NCBI GenBank assembly: GCA_041740995.1
Contig: JBGSKY010000311.1
Span: 26,534-90,533 of the forward strand
Reading direction: 5' to 3'
From: JBGSKY01 sp041740995
GTDB lineage: Bacteria; Planctomycetota; Planctomycetia; Pirellulales; Pirellulaceae
Length of the DNA stretch: 64,000 bases
The position numbers and the translations under genes were made by a program. The notes under the pieces are model-generated. The model was not told the DNA's origin. It made no database searches and saw only the letters and a list, made by a program, of their open reading frames with translations. Shown here one piece after another: positions 1 through 8,200 of the stretch (position 1 is the first letter of the stretch; the number at the start of each line of letters is the position of its first letter).

Positions 1-15
1 AGAACTATCTTTTCT

Positions 16-1416
16 ATGGTTCCTTATCAAATTCGACAGACCCAGTCGTGGCTTCCGACAATCACGCGGATCGCCGATGCCGTCTCGATTTTTGCTGCCG
101 CTTTTGCCGCTCAAACGATCACAGGCCAAGATTTTCATTCGGCAACTTGGTCAACCGCGACGCTGGCTGTTTTGGCGTTTATTCTTAGCGGCGAATTGCT
201 TGGGATCTACCGCGAACTTCGTCGCTCGAGCAATGAGTACGAGCTTGGAATGGTCCTCACAAGCTGGCTGATGTCGCTTGCGTTTACGACGCTGATCGGT
301 TTTGTGACTCGTTCAAGTGAAACACATTCTCGGCTGAGCGGTCTGGCTTGGCTGATATTGGCTGGATTGATGCTGATGCTGGCGAGAATGATCCTTCGCG
401 GGCTGGCTGAGATAGCGTATCGACGCGGCATTGGAGTCAAAAGAACGGCCATCGCAGGGACTGGCGAACTGGCAATCCATGTCGCTCAAAATGCAAAACA
501 GTTTGACGGCAGCGGGTTCAAGATCGTTGGCTTTTACGATGACCGCAACGAATTTCGCCGCACAGAGGTTCCAGGCGACCTACCGGCATATATCGGAAAA
601 CTTGACGAGCTAATCGCGGATGCGCGAAACGGAAAACTTGATACGGTGCTGATCACACTGCCAATGCGGGCTGAAAAACGCATTCAAGAATTGCTCACTG
701 CGCTGGCCGACACGACGGCTTCGACGTATATCGTTCCCGACTTTTTTGTTTTTGAACTGCTGCACTCGCGATGGACAGAATTTGGCGGACTGCCAGTCGT
801 CAGCGTCTTCGAAACACCTATTTACGGTATCGATGGTTGGGCCAAGCGAGCATTTGATTTTGTAGTCGCTGCTTTAGCGATCATCCTGCTCTCGCCTGTA
901 CTTATAGCGTGTGCGATTGCAGTCAAAATTAGCTCGGCTGGTCCAGTGATCTTTCGACAGAAACGTTACGGCCTGGACGGAAAAGAAATTCTTGTCTGGA
1001 AATTTCGCTCGATGAAGACTTGCGACAATGGCCCTGTCGTCTTGCAAGCAACTCGCAATGATCCACGCGTCACCAGAGTTGGATCGATCCTACGGCGGAC
1101 ATCGCTTGATGAGCTGCCACAGTTGTTCAACGTGCTGATGGGTACGATGTCACTAGTCGGCCCTCGTCCTCACGCCTCGGCCCACAACGAACAGTTTCGC
1201 AAGATCATTCGCGGTTACATGATGCGACACAAAGTTCGACCTGGCATCACCGGTATGGCGCAGGTATTCGGCTCGCGTGGCGAGACCGATACTGTCGAAA
1301 AAATGGAAGCTCGCATCGCGTTAGACCATCGCTACATTCGCGACTGGTCTTTATGGATGGACATTCGCATCATCCTGCGAACATTCTTCGTCGTGCTCAA
1401 ACACGACGCTTATTGA
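16..1416 (+). CDS. Polyprenyl-phosphate glycosyl-1-phosphate transferase (WcaJ/WbaP type)
   Basis: The 466-residue protein has several hydrophobic segments in the first ~130 residues, a Rossmann-like CoA-binding domain (about 138-250), another membrane helix (about 280-300, beginning KRAFDFVVA) and a C-terminal bacterial sugar transferase domain with the family hallmarks KFRSM, RRTSLDELPQ and SLVGPRP. Family members transfer a sugar-1-phosphate from a UDP-sugar to undecaprenyl phosphate on the cytoplasmic face of the inner membrane, the first step of exopolysaccharide or O-antigen assembly. Length matches the full-size family. The ATG is near the window edge; no upstream partner can be seen. 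It probably serves surface-glycan synthesis together with genes like those at 6.8-14.9 kb; the sugar cannot be told. Confidence 0.93.
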   Translation: MVPYQIRQTQSWLPTITRIADAVSIFAAAFAAQTITGQDFHSATWSTATLAVLAFILSGELLGIYRELRRSSNEYELGMVLTSWLMSLAFTTLIGFVTRSSETHSRLSGLAWLILAGLMLMLARMILRGLAEIAYRRGIGVKRTAIAGTGELAIHVAQNAKQFDGSGFKIVGFYDDRNEFRRTEVPGDLPAYIGKLDELIADARNGKLDTVLITLPMRAEKRIQELLTALADTTASTYIVPDFFVFELLHSRWTEFGGLPVVSVFETPIYGIDGWAKRAFDFVVAALAIILLSPVLIACAIAVKISSAGPVIFRQKRYGLDGKEILVWKFRSMKTCDNGPVVLQATRNDPRVTRVGSILRRTSLDELPQLFNVLMGTMSLVGPRPHASAHNEQFRKIIRGYMMRHKVRPGITGMAQVFGSRGETDTVEKMEARIALDHRYIRDWSLWMDIRIILRTFFVVLKHDAY

Positions 1417-1423
1417 ACGGTTG

Positions 1424-1483
1424 TGAGTAAGTTTACTCAGGTTATTGGAACAGGCTGTTATAGACAATAACAGTAAGTTTTTT
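1424..1483 (+). terminator. Two hairpins plus T-tract after the glycosyltransferase gene
   Basis: Just after the stop codon are a perfect 7-bp stem (TGAGTAA/TTACTCA, 1424-1439) and a second 7-bp stem (CTGTTAT/ATAACAG, 1455-1473) followed by TAAG and six T. The second is a plausible intrinsic terminator for the upstream plus-strand gene. Inferred from sequence only. Confidence 0.55.
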
Positions 1484-1673
1484 GCGACGCTGCAGGTTCG
1501 TCTGGCTGGAAGCAAAGTTCCGTCAGCTAGACAAGCGGTGCTGATATCATATTGAGTTTTGCGTGCCGACAAATTGGCTGACGTTAGTCGCGATCACATT
1601 TTCGAATCGGCTAAACGATGCATTCAAGTTCGTTCGCGTAACGAAATACGCAAACGAGCTTGGCCCGCGCAAC

Positions 1674-1707
1674 AAAAAAGATCATGCCAGAATGGCGATG
1701 ATCTTTT
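1674..1707 (-). terminator. Strong intrinsic terminator for the acidic-protein gene
   Basis: On the minus strand a 14-bp stem (AAAAGATCAT plus GCCA against TGGC plus ATGATCTTTT, one bulged base, 3-base loop) ends in a run of six T. It lies 48 bases downstream of the minus-strand acidic gene's stop codon. It could also stop plus-strand transcription, since the other arm ends in four T. Confidence 0.75.
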
Positions 1708-1754
1708 AGAAGGCCTTAAAGAGTTTACCGAACGGCAAATTGGACTGGGCTCAC

Positions 1755-2150
1755 TTACTCCCAATCTTCGTCGTCTTCTTCTTCGTCGTCATCGTCGTCC
1801 CAGTCGTCATCGTCGTCCCAGTCGTCGTCCTCGCCGAGCTCTTCGTCTTCCTCTTCTTCGTCCTCGTCTTCGGACTCTTCGTCAGCTTCTTCGCCGTCGA
1901 CTTCTTCCCACTCTTCTTCTTCTAAGTCGTCCTCTTCGAACTCCTCATCTTCTTCCTCGTCCTCAAACTCCTCGTCTTCTTCGGCGAGGTCGTCTTCCTC
2001 GTCGTCGTCATCGAAGTCTTCGTCTTCATCTTCCAAATCTTCATCGGCGTCACGCGCGAACAGCGTTAGACCAGGGGTCAATGGAAGTATTTCGCGGAAT
2101 GACTTGGACTTGCTTGCACGCCACGATGGATAAATCAAAGTCGTCTTCAC
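1755..2150 (-). CDS. Small protein with an extremely acidic low-complexity tail
   Basis: The 131-residue product has a short neutral-to-basic N-terminus (residues 1-34, MKTTLIYPSW onward) followed by about 95 residues made almost only of Asp, Glu and a few Trp/aromatic residues. I recognise no family. That it is a real gene is supported by a GTG start with a perfect AAGGAG ribosome-binding site six bases upstream, and by a strong terminator downstream. Such acidic tails occur in nucleic-acid mimics, chaperone-like or RNA-polymerase-associated proteins (for example the delta subunit), but no homology to these is seen. The opposite strand is also open (arginine-rich) and is taken as a shadow. 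Confidence 0.65.
   Translation of the reverse strand: MKTTLIYPSWRASKSKSFREILPLTPGLTLFARDADEDLEDEDEDFDDDDEEDDLAEEDEEFEDEEEDEEFEEDDLEEEEWEEVDGEEADEESEDEDEEEEDEELGEDDDWDDDDDWDDDDDEEEDDEDWE
1785..1820. repeat. Two perfect tandem copies of an 18-bp unit
   Basis: The unit GTCGTCATCGTCGTCCCA occurs twice head to tail inside the 3' part of the acidic gene, encoding a Trp followed by five Asp twice. Surrounding GTC/TTC-rich sequence is an imperfect continuation, so the tail probably grew by slippage. Confidence 0.85.
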
Positions 2151-2156
2151 TACGGG

Positions 2157-2162
2157 CTCCTT
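2157..2162 (-). promoter_or_regulatory. Ribosome-binding site AAGGAG
   Basis: Perfect Shine-Dalgarno on the minus strand, six bases before the GTG at 2150. It decides that start, since the reading frame has no ATG upstream of the acidic region. Such sites are rare in this window. Confidence 0.7.
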
Positions 2163-2208
2163 CTACTTCGACCTTCTACAAAATAAAATCTTCTTAACGA
2201 CAAACCAC

Positions 2209-2997
2209 TTAGTCAACTAGTGTTTGGAGAATGCTATCGTCGGTTGTTTGATTTGCAAACTGGACGTCGGCTTGTAAAACCCACTCTTTTTTCGGCAAAT
2301 GTTCCAACGAGCGTAATCCGAAAATCTGTAAAAACCTTTTTGTTGTACTGTACAAGAACGGTCGCCCTAAGTCTTCGCTGCGTCCAGCAATTCGAATTAA
2401 GTCCCGATCGAGTAGTTGTTTCAGCATTTCATCGCAGTTCGATCCACGGACCGATTCGATGTACGCTCGTACAACCGGCTGGCGATAAGCAATGATCGTT
2501 AGTGTTTCTAAGGCTCCCACACCCAAACGCAATTCGGTTGGCACGTGGTCAAATTGCCGCAGCCAAGGGGCAAACTGAGCCCGTGTCATCAGAACATTTC
2601 CGCCAGCGGTCTCTTCGATTTGCATCGCGTGCGATTCACGTTGATACAACTCATTTAACTGGCGCGTCAGTGTACGGGCTTGAGTTGCGTCCGCCAAGCT
2701 GGCAAGCTGGGCAATTTTTCGGGTTGAAAGCGGCTCTCGACTGAGCAGTAAAATTGCTTCGACCCGCCGCCGTGCACGAAGCATCCGATCGGCCTCGCTG
2801 ACCGGGGCTGCGGACGGTTCGCTATTCGCATGCTGAGGCCAAGTATTTGCGGCAATTTCCAAGCGTTGGTCGCACGCAAAAAATTCGTCTGGCGCAAGTT
2901 GCCAAGATCGACGAATTGAATAGCCGCTTGAACCGCCGGCCGAGAAACCGTTAGACCGGGGCGACAAAGCTCTCCCACATCGCAAATCTTTTTGCAT
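2209..2997 (-). CDS. scpB: Segregation and condensation protein B
   Basis: ScpB is a kleisin-partner subunit of the SMC-ScpA-ScpB condensin; it dimerises and binds ScpA to help chromosome compaction and segregation. The conserved winged-helix core runs from about residue 72 (RARRRVEAILLLS) to the end, including ALETLTIIAYRQPV and the C-terminal GRPFLYSTTKRFL motif. It has an N-terminal extension, a feature I also associate with planctomycete ScpB proteins. The chosen ATG gives 262 residues; a TTG at 3081 would give 290. It lies 6 bases (TTG) or 90 bases (ATG) after lipA on the same strand, so cotranscription with lipA and the peroxiredoxin gene is likely. No scpA is in the window. Confidence 0.9.
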   Translation of the reverse strand: MQKDLRCGRALSPRSNGFSAGGSSGYSIRRSWQLAPDEFFACDQRLEIAANTWPQHANSEPSAAPVSEADRMLRARRRVEAILLLSREPLSTRKIAQLASLADATQARTLTRQLNELYQRESHAMQIEETAGGNVLMTRAQFAPWLRQFDHVPTELRLGVGALETLTIIAYRQPVVRAYIESVRGSNCDEMLKQLLDRDLIRIAGRSEDLGRPFLYSTTKRFLQIFGLRSLEHLPKKEWVLQADVQFANQTTDDSILQTLVD

Positions 2998-3087
2998 AGG
3001 ACACTTACCCAGGATCAGTAGGCGAGTCTTTCTGAGACTCAAATCTTTCGCACTTCCGAGAGGCTCAGCTACTGTTTCCAAACAGTG

Positions 3088-4023
3088 CTAATACAATTCA
3101 GCCATCTCGCGGGCATGATACGAACTGCGAACGAACGGTCCAGCGGCAACTTGATGAAATCCCATCGTTTTAGCGATTGCTCCCAATTCAGCAAACTCCT
3201 CGGGTGGGATGTAACGCACAACCGGCAAATATTTTTTGCCGGGTTGTAAATACTGCCCCAGAGTGAGCAAATCGCAACCGACCGACAGAAGATCTGCGAG
3301 ACAGTCGAGCAGTTCCTCGCGAGTTTCGCCCAAGCCTAACATCAATCCACTTTTTGTCTTGATGCTCGGATCGCCTTCTTTGATCAATCTAAGTAATTCC
3401 AAGGTCCAAGCGTAGTCGCTCTTTGGACCACGAACCCGTCGGTATAAACGTGGAACAGTTTCCATGTTGTGATTGAAGACCTCCGGACGAGCCGCAATGA
3501 GGGATGGCAAAACATGCTTCTGCTGAACGAAATCAGGCGTCAAAATTTCGACGCTAGCACCAGTCACTTCGCGGACCGCCGCAATGCAGCGACAGAAATG
3601 ATCCGCGCCACCATCCGCCAAATCGTCACGCGTCACCGAAGTAATTACCACGTGCTTCAGGCCAAGTCGACGTGCAGCTTCGGCCACTCGGGCCGGTTCA
3701 TCATCCGAAAGTGCTTCCGGCTTGCCTCGCGAGACCGCACAAAAACCGCACGGACGAGTGCAAACATTCCCCAGAACCATGAAAGTGGCTGTCTGCTGGG
3801 AATAACATTCCATTCGATTAGGACACTTGGCATTTTCGCAAACCGTCTCCAAACCCAGTTCTTCAATCAAGCTGGTCGTCCGAAAATTCTCGTTCCCGGC
3901 TGGCAACTCGCGTCGCAACCACGAAGGAAGTCGATCCGAACGTTCAAAGACGGGCGCAGAGATCGAACCGCAAGCTGCCGATTCTTGCTCATTTGACTCA
4001 CTGGAAATTACGGGAAGCTGCAT
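3088..4023 (-). CDS. lipA: Lipoyl synthase (radical SAM)
   Basis: LipA inserts two sulfur atoms into the octanoyl chain carried by lipoyl domains of pyruvate/2-oxoglutarate dehydrogenase and GcvH. Both [4Fe-4S] motifs are visible: the auxiliary cluster CENAKCPNRMEC (Cys 62, 67, 73) and the radical-SAM CTRPCGFC (Cys 88, 92, 95), together with the C-terminal RSSYHA serine motif that ligates the auxiliary cluster. The ATG at 4023 gives 311 residues and starts four bases after the stop of the peroxiredoxin gene; a longer start at 4074 would overlap that gene and adds unconserved sequence. No lipB is nearby. Confidence 0.95.
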   Translation of the reverse strand: MQLPVISSESNEQESAACGSISAPVFERSDRLPSWLRRELPAGNENFRTTSLIEELGLETVCENAKCPNRMECYSQQTATFMVLGNVCTRPCGFCAVSRGKPEALSDDEPARVAEAARRLGLKHVVITSVTRDDLADGGADHFCRCIAAVREVTGASVEILTPDFVQQKHVLPSLIAARPEVFNHNMETVPRLYRRVRGPKSDYAWTLELLRLIKEGDPSIKTKSGLMLGLGETREELLDCLADLLSVGCDLLTLGQYLQPGKKYLPVVRYIPPEEFAELGAIAKTMGFHQVAAGPFVRSSYHAREMAELY

Positions 4024-4027
4024 AAAC

Positions 4028-4627
4028 TTAGGCTTTGCTGGCGAATTCCGAGCCAAAAAATTCCTTGCTACCATCTACTGTCGGCTTGATCGTTGCTTTG
4101 CCAGTGTTCCAGTTGGCTGGACAAACTTGGCCAAACTGCTCAAAGTGCTGCCAAGCCTTCACGACTCGCAACGCTTCATCGACGCTGCGTCCAATTGGAT
4201 CGTCATTGACCGTCTGATGTCGCACAATGCCTTCTTTGTCGATAAAGAACAAGCCTCGTAGGGCGACAGCATCGCCGACCAGAACGTCATAGTCACGCGA
4301 TATCGTCTTTCGAAGGTCAGCAACCAATGGATAGTCGATTTGCCCCAATCCACCAAGTTCACGGCCTGTTTGACGCCAAGCGAGATGCGAGAAGTGGCTA
4401 TCGATCGAAACGCCGATTACCTGAGTATTTAGAGCGTCGAACTCTTTGAGCTGGTCCGAAAAAGCGATGATTTCGGTCGGGCAAACGAAAGTAAAATCGA
4501 GCGGGTAAAAGAACAGTATTACATACTTTCCCAAATATTGAGAAAGCGAAATTTCCTCAAACTGGCAATTGGGCATTACCGCTTGAGCTTTGAAATCCGG
4601 AGCCGATTTGGTCACGAGAACAGCCAT
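4028..4627 (-). CDS. Typical 2-Cys peroxiredoxin (AhpC/Prx1 family)
   Basis: The 199-residue cytoplasmic protein reduces hydrogen peroxide and organic peroxides. The peroxidatic cysteine is Cys49 in DFTFVCPTE and the resolving cysteine Cys169 in QVCPANW, in the positions expected for the Prx1/AhpC class. No AhpF or dedicated reductase lies beside it, so it probably uses thioredoxin. It is the first gene of a likely peroxiredoxin-lipA-scpB unit, and its 5' end faces the divergent ribosomal protein gene across about 300 bases. Pairing with LipA, an oxygen-sensitive Fe-S enzyme, is suggestive but not proof of linkage. Confidence 0.95.
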   Translation of the reverse strand: MAVLVTKSAPDFKAQAVMPNCQFEEISLSQYLGKYVILFFYPLDFTFVCPTEIIAFSDQLKEFDALNTQVIGVSIDSHFSHLAWRQTGRELGGLGQIDYPLVADLRKTISRDYDVLVGDAVALRGLFFIDKEGIVRHQTVNDDPIGRSVDEALRVVKAWQHFEQFGQVCPANWNTGKATIKPTVDGSKEFFGSEFASKA

Positions 4628-4827
4628 CGAGGAGACTTTCTAAAGGAATTGCGTCAAAAAACTTGATTGTTTGAAATTTGATGTGGGCGATTCTAAGCGA
4701 AAACGCAGCGAATTGAGCATATCTTGCTGGTTTTCCGCTAGCTATTGTTCCGAATTTGCCAACTTGGTCAAATGCATCTTGGCAAGACGTCGAACAATCT
4801 GAATAATACGCGACCCGCGATTTGCAC

Positions 4828-4833
4828 TATAAT
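4828..4833 (+). promoter_or_regulatory. Possible -10 box upstream of rpmG
   Basis: A perfect TATAAT lies about 92 bases before the bL33 gene in the divergent region shared with the peroxiredoxin gene. No convincing TTGACA at 17 bases is seen, so this is a candidate only. Confidence 0.3.
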
Positions 4834-4924
4834 TTTCGGACTTTGCGGCTACGGATGCCGGTTTACTCTAAACCGATGACCGTTTGAACGCGTTTACAAG
4901 CAACGATTTTTACCGAGTTTTAGC

Positions 4925-5089
4925 ATGGCCAAGTCAAAGAAGAAGAAAGAAACCGTTTTCCTCGTATGTCAGGAAACCGGTGACTACAACTACACACTGC
5001 TGCGGAAAAGCGGTGGCGAAAAGCTTTCGCTGAAGAAGTACTGCCCGCGACTTCGCAAGCACACGATCCATCTAGAAAAGAAGAAGTAA
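4925..5089 (+). CDS. rpmG: 50S ribosomal protein L33 (bL33)
   Basis: The 54-residue basic protein begins MAKSKKKKET, continues VFLVCQETGDYNY and ends with the family signature LKKYCPRLRKHT. bL33 sits in the large subunit near the E site. Both CXXC zinc pairs are reduced to single cysteines (Cys15 and the one in KKYCPRL), so classical zinc-ribbon binding should be lost, as in the zinc-free 'C-minus' paralogues of other bacteria. It is a lone gene, convergent with the NtrC-type regulator 38 bases downstream and divergent from the peroxiredoxin. Confidence 0.93.
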   Translation: MAKSKKKKETVFLVCQETGDYNYTLLRKSGGEKLSLKKYCPRLRKHTIHLEKKK

Positions 5090-5127
5090 AAGTTGGCATG
5101 CCAGCGTGGTTAGCTGCCGCCATCAGT

Positions 5128-6582
5128 TTACGCTGGAGTCATCTTTTCCAAGTCTAAGCGCTTCATTTTCTTGTAAAGCGTTGTCCGATTGATTCCCAAT
5201 GCGTCGGCGGTCTCGTTACGATTCCAGTTGTAGCGTTTTAGCGCCGCCAAAATGATTTGACGCTCAGGCTCTTCCAGTGCTTCACTCAAAGTCCGATCAC
5301 TTGGAAGCGATGACGTTTGATTTAAAGCAACATTGGTCGCACCGGCTGATGGCAATGCGTTTCGTTGCAACGCCGAGCTCGGATGGTTTCGTAAGATGGC
5401 AGTGGGAAGCGAATCGACGTCGATGATCGCATTTGGGCTCAGCAGGACCATTCGCTGAATCGCGTTCTCTAGCTCCCGAATATTTCCCGGCCAGTCATGT
5501 GCTAGAAGCCGATCCATCGCCTGCGGTGACACGCCCGAAATTTGCCGTGCGTACTGCTGGGAAGAAGCTGCAATGAAATGATCAACCAAAACCGGAATAT
5601 CGTCTAATCGCTCGCGCAATGGCGGCAGCTCAATGTGAATGACATTGATACGGTAAAAAAGATCCTGACGAAATCGCCCTTCGGCGACAGCCAACTCCAG
5701 ATTCTCGTTGGTTGCAAGAACAACACGGGTATCGACCGAGATAGTCTCATTGCTTCCGAGCGGTTCGAACTCCAATTGCTGCAAGACTCGCAGCAGCTTT
5801 ACCTGCAGTGCCGGTGATGCCGTTCCGATTTCGTCCAAGAACAGTGTCCCGCCATCGGCCTGTTGAAATTTGCCGATCTTGGCATGATTGGCTCCGGTGA
5901 ACGCGCCGGCAGCATGACCGAACAATTCACTTTCGAGCAAGTTATCGGGCAGAGCACCGCAAGCCACCTCCACGAAAGGCTTATTATGCCGATCAGATCG
6001 TTTGTGAATCGCTCGAGCGATCATGCTTTTGCCGGTTCCGTTCTCGCCCGTGATCATCACGCTGGCGCGCGTTTGCGCGACCGTCTCAATGACTTCAAAA
6101 ATCTTTTGCATCCGCGCGTCTTGGCTTAAAATCGACTCTAAGCCAAAGCGACGATCGAGTGCAGCTCGTAATTGTTCGTTTTCGCGGGTGATGTTTTGTT
6201 GGTTGGCAGCACGGCTCAAGGCCAGCAATAATTCTTGATCGATGATCGGCTTGGAAAGCAAATCGAAAGCGCCCATCTTGATCGCTTCGCAGCCACTCTC
6301 CGGCCCAGCGTAACCGGTCATCATGACGATCGGGAGGTCAGGTTTTTGCTTCCTTGCTGCTTTTAGAAAATCAAACCCGTCTTCATCACCCAAGCGAACA
6401 TCGCACAGCGCAAGATCGAGAACTTGTTTTTTGAGCAGTGTTTTGGCGTCGTTGATTGTGGTTGCCGTGAAGACTTCGAAACCTTCACCCTTAAGCCAGT
6501 CGGCCATTGATTCGGCCAACCATCGATCGTCGTCGACGAGAAGCAAGCGAGTGGCGTTGGTGCGGCGTGTCATGTTGTGCAT
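5128..6582 (-). CDS. Sigma-54-dependent response regulator (NtrC family)
   Basis: This 484-residue transcription activator has three parts. A receiver domain (11-125) holds the phospho-acceptor Asp61 and Lys111. An AAA+ sigma-54 interaction domain (about 148-380) has Walker A GENGTGKS (179-186), the sigma-54 contact loop GAFTGA (226-231) and Walker B TLFLDE. A C-terminal Fis-type helix-turn-helix (about 455-478, ending INRTTLYKKMKRL) binds DNA. All key residues are intact, so it should act as a phosphorylation-controlled ATPase that opens RNA polymerase-sigma-54 promoters. No histidine kinase is adjacent, so it is an orphan in this window. An alternative ATG lies three codons downstream. Confidence 0.95.
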   Translation of the reverse strand: MHNMTRRTNATRLLLVDDDRWLAESMADWLKGEGFEVFTATTINDAKTLLKKQVLDLALCDVRLGDEDGFDFLKAARKQKPDLPIVMMTGYAGPESGCEAIKMGAFDLLSKPIIDQELLLALSRAANQQNITRENEQLRAALDRRFGLESILSQDARMQKIFEVIETVAQTRASVMITGENGTGKSMIARAIHKRSDRHNKPFVEVACGALPDNLLESELFGHAAGAFTGANHAKIGKFQQADGGTLFLDEIGTASPALQVKLLRVLQQLEFEPLGSNETISVDTRVVLATNENLELAVAEGRFRQDLFYRINVIHIELPPLRERLDDIPVLVDHFIAASSQQYARQISGVSPQAMDRLLAHDWPGNIRELENAIQRMVLLSPNAIIDVDSLPTAILRNHPSSALQRNALPSAGATNVALNQTSSLPSDRTLSEALEEPERQIILAALKRYNWNRNETADALGINRTTLYKKMKRLDLEKMTPA

Positions 6583-6798
6583 CGATCTAACGAAATAGGT
6601 CCAATTCTTCGACGTTGCCCGAAGGCAACTTCAAATGTTCTGTGGAAACCTAGTTTGCAGAAAGCAACAGATGTCGCAAAAAGTCAACGCAATCGATTCC
6701 CTGCGATCGCAATCCAACGCAAATCAACGTCACAACGTGCACAATCGATACAGCAAGACCTTGCAGAATGATGAATTCCATATCGGCCAATCAGTTGC

Positions 6799-8172
6799 CT
6801 AGTGAGCGACAAGCTCGGTTGGCAGTGTGCCCTTCGCTTGGTGCGTTGCCCCAGCGTCATGCAATTGATCCAATAAAGAAATCATCTTGCGACGCGTTCG
6901 CCAATAAACATCTTCCATCAAGATGTGATCAAATTCTCCGTTTCGCCCAACACTGACCAGCCCTTCAACTCCAGTGCTTTGCTTAAATCTCAAACGGTCC
7001 GCTTCGTAATCCAGTTTGAAAATTGGATAGGCCAAACGGGTTCTCACAATCCGGCTGCCAATGAACTTTTTCGATACACCCGGCGTGACGGCCTCTAAGT
7101 CGGCCAAACAACGCTGTGTTAGCTCGCTGTCATCCGCGCTCCAGATGTCGTCATCGACCCGACAACCGATGTCGCAAGTCACCTGCGTTTTGCCTTCAGG
7201 CACTAAAAACGGAAGGCCAAGTCCGATATCGCTAAGACGGAAAAATACGAATTGTTTTTCCGGCATCCATGTCACGACGTCTGGTAATCCGCTTGGGCCG
7301 TCAAGTTTCAAATTGACAAACACCATCGCTCGATATTCAAACTTGCTTAAATATTCGAGCTTGCTTGTGCCGCGAACTAATTTCGGCAATACGTGAACTG
7401 GAGCAGTACTGATGAGATGAGCGGTAGGAATTATTTGATCGTTGACTTGCACTCCTGTCACTCGATCATTTTCCGTCAGAATGGCTTGCACGGGGCTGCG
7501 AGTTGATATGAACGGCTTTATGTCTTTTGCCAATGACTCACAAACCGCGCCAACACCACCCTCGGGATAGACGTGCCACACGCTGGTAGACTCTGGAAAG
7601 GTACCGCTATACCCGATTCCCAGCGTCTTTCGTCGAAGCCGTTTCATGATTGTTAGGTACATCGTCCGTATTGGCCCAGTCGCGAATTTTTGACCGACGG
7701 CGGCAGAGAGCTGATCACCCGATACGCCAGACCAAGCTTCGGTCAACGGAACCGCGATTTCTTGCGAGATTTTCCTCCCGTACTCGCTCGTATAGTGTTC
7801 GGCGACGGTTACTGCTGGCTGGCGGCCCAATCCAGTTATCTTCGACGTGAATGCGCTTGCAACCAAAGAAGGTGACGAAAGTAGGCCAAAAGGATACGAG
7901 TAGTTTCGGTTTCGATAATGGACAGTCTCGCCATATCGGTCCATGTGTCGGCACGTCGCAGAGCATCCAATCGCCGCAGCCAAACGATTGGTGATAAAGT
8001 GTGCCCCACAATCGTAAGTGAAACCATCTTCATCGCGTTCACTGCGAGCAAGTCCAGCGATATACGGGCTGGCTTCAAAGACTCGGACCGGTACGCCGTG
8101 ACGGTGCAAGAACGACGCAGCGGTCAAGCCAGCTAAGCCAGCGCCCAAAATAACTATTGGTTCAGTTGTCAT
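6799..8172 (-). CDS. FAD-dependent amine-oxidase-like oxidoreductase
   Basis: The N-terminus has the dinucleotide-binding GAGLAGLTAA motif followed by an acidic residue (VFEAS) and a GLARS segment, typical of flavin amine oxidase/protoporphyrinogen oxidase/UDP-galactopyranose-mutase-like proteins. The C-terminal VSVGRNGEFDHILMEDVYW resembles the second FAD-contact region. Relatives in glycan loci oxidise or isomerise lipid or sugar intermediates, but the substrate cannot be deduced. It follows a methyltransferase gene 28 bases upstream on the same strand, so the two likely work together. The ATG at 8172 puts the Rossmann motif close to the N-terminus; a GTG at 8193 is possible. Confidence 0.8.
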   Translation of the reverse strand: MTTEPIVILGAGLAGLTAASFLHRHGVPVRVFEASPYIAGLARSERDEDGFTYDCGAHFITNRLAAAIGCSATCRHMDRYGETVHYRNRNYSYPFGLLSSPSLVASAFTSKITGLGRQPAVTVAEHYTSEYGRKISQEIAVPLTEAWSGVSGDQLSAAVGQKFATGPIRTMYLTIMKRLRRKTLGIGYSGTFPESTSVWHVYPEGGVGAVCESLAKDIKPFISTRSPVQAILTENDRVTGVQVNDQIIPTAHLISTAPVHVLPKLVRGTSKLEYLSKFEYRAMVFVNLKLDGPSGLPDVVTWMPEKQFVFFRLSDIGLGLPFLVPEGKTQVTCDIGCRVDDDIWSADDSELTQRCLADLEAVTPGVSKKFIGSRIVRTRLAYPIFKLDYEADRLRFKQSTGVEGLVSVGRNGEFDHILMEDVYWRTRRKMISLLDQLHDAGATHQAKGTLPTELVAH

Positions 8173-8200
8173 CGATTTTGAATATTTCCGCACGCAGCTA

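Noticed and set aside
1559..2197. Plus-strand arginine-rich open frame of 212 codons
   Set aside because: It is the antisense of the acidic gene; Ser/Arg-rich sequence arises from the GAT/GAA-rich minus strand, and the minus frame has a ribosome-binding site and terminator.
5101..5136. Inverted repeat CCAGCGT/ACGCTGG between rpmG and the NtrC-type gene
   Set aside because: The 22-base loop and its overlap with the 3' end of the coding sequence make a terminator doubtful.
6615..6630. GTTGCC-CGAA-GGCAAC hairpin upstream of the NtrC-type gene
   Set aside because: Short stem with no T-tract and no link to a known regulatory element.
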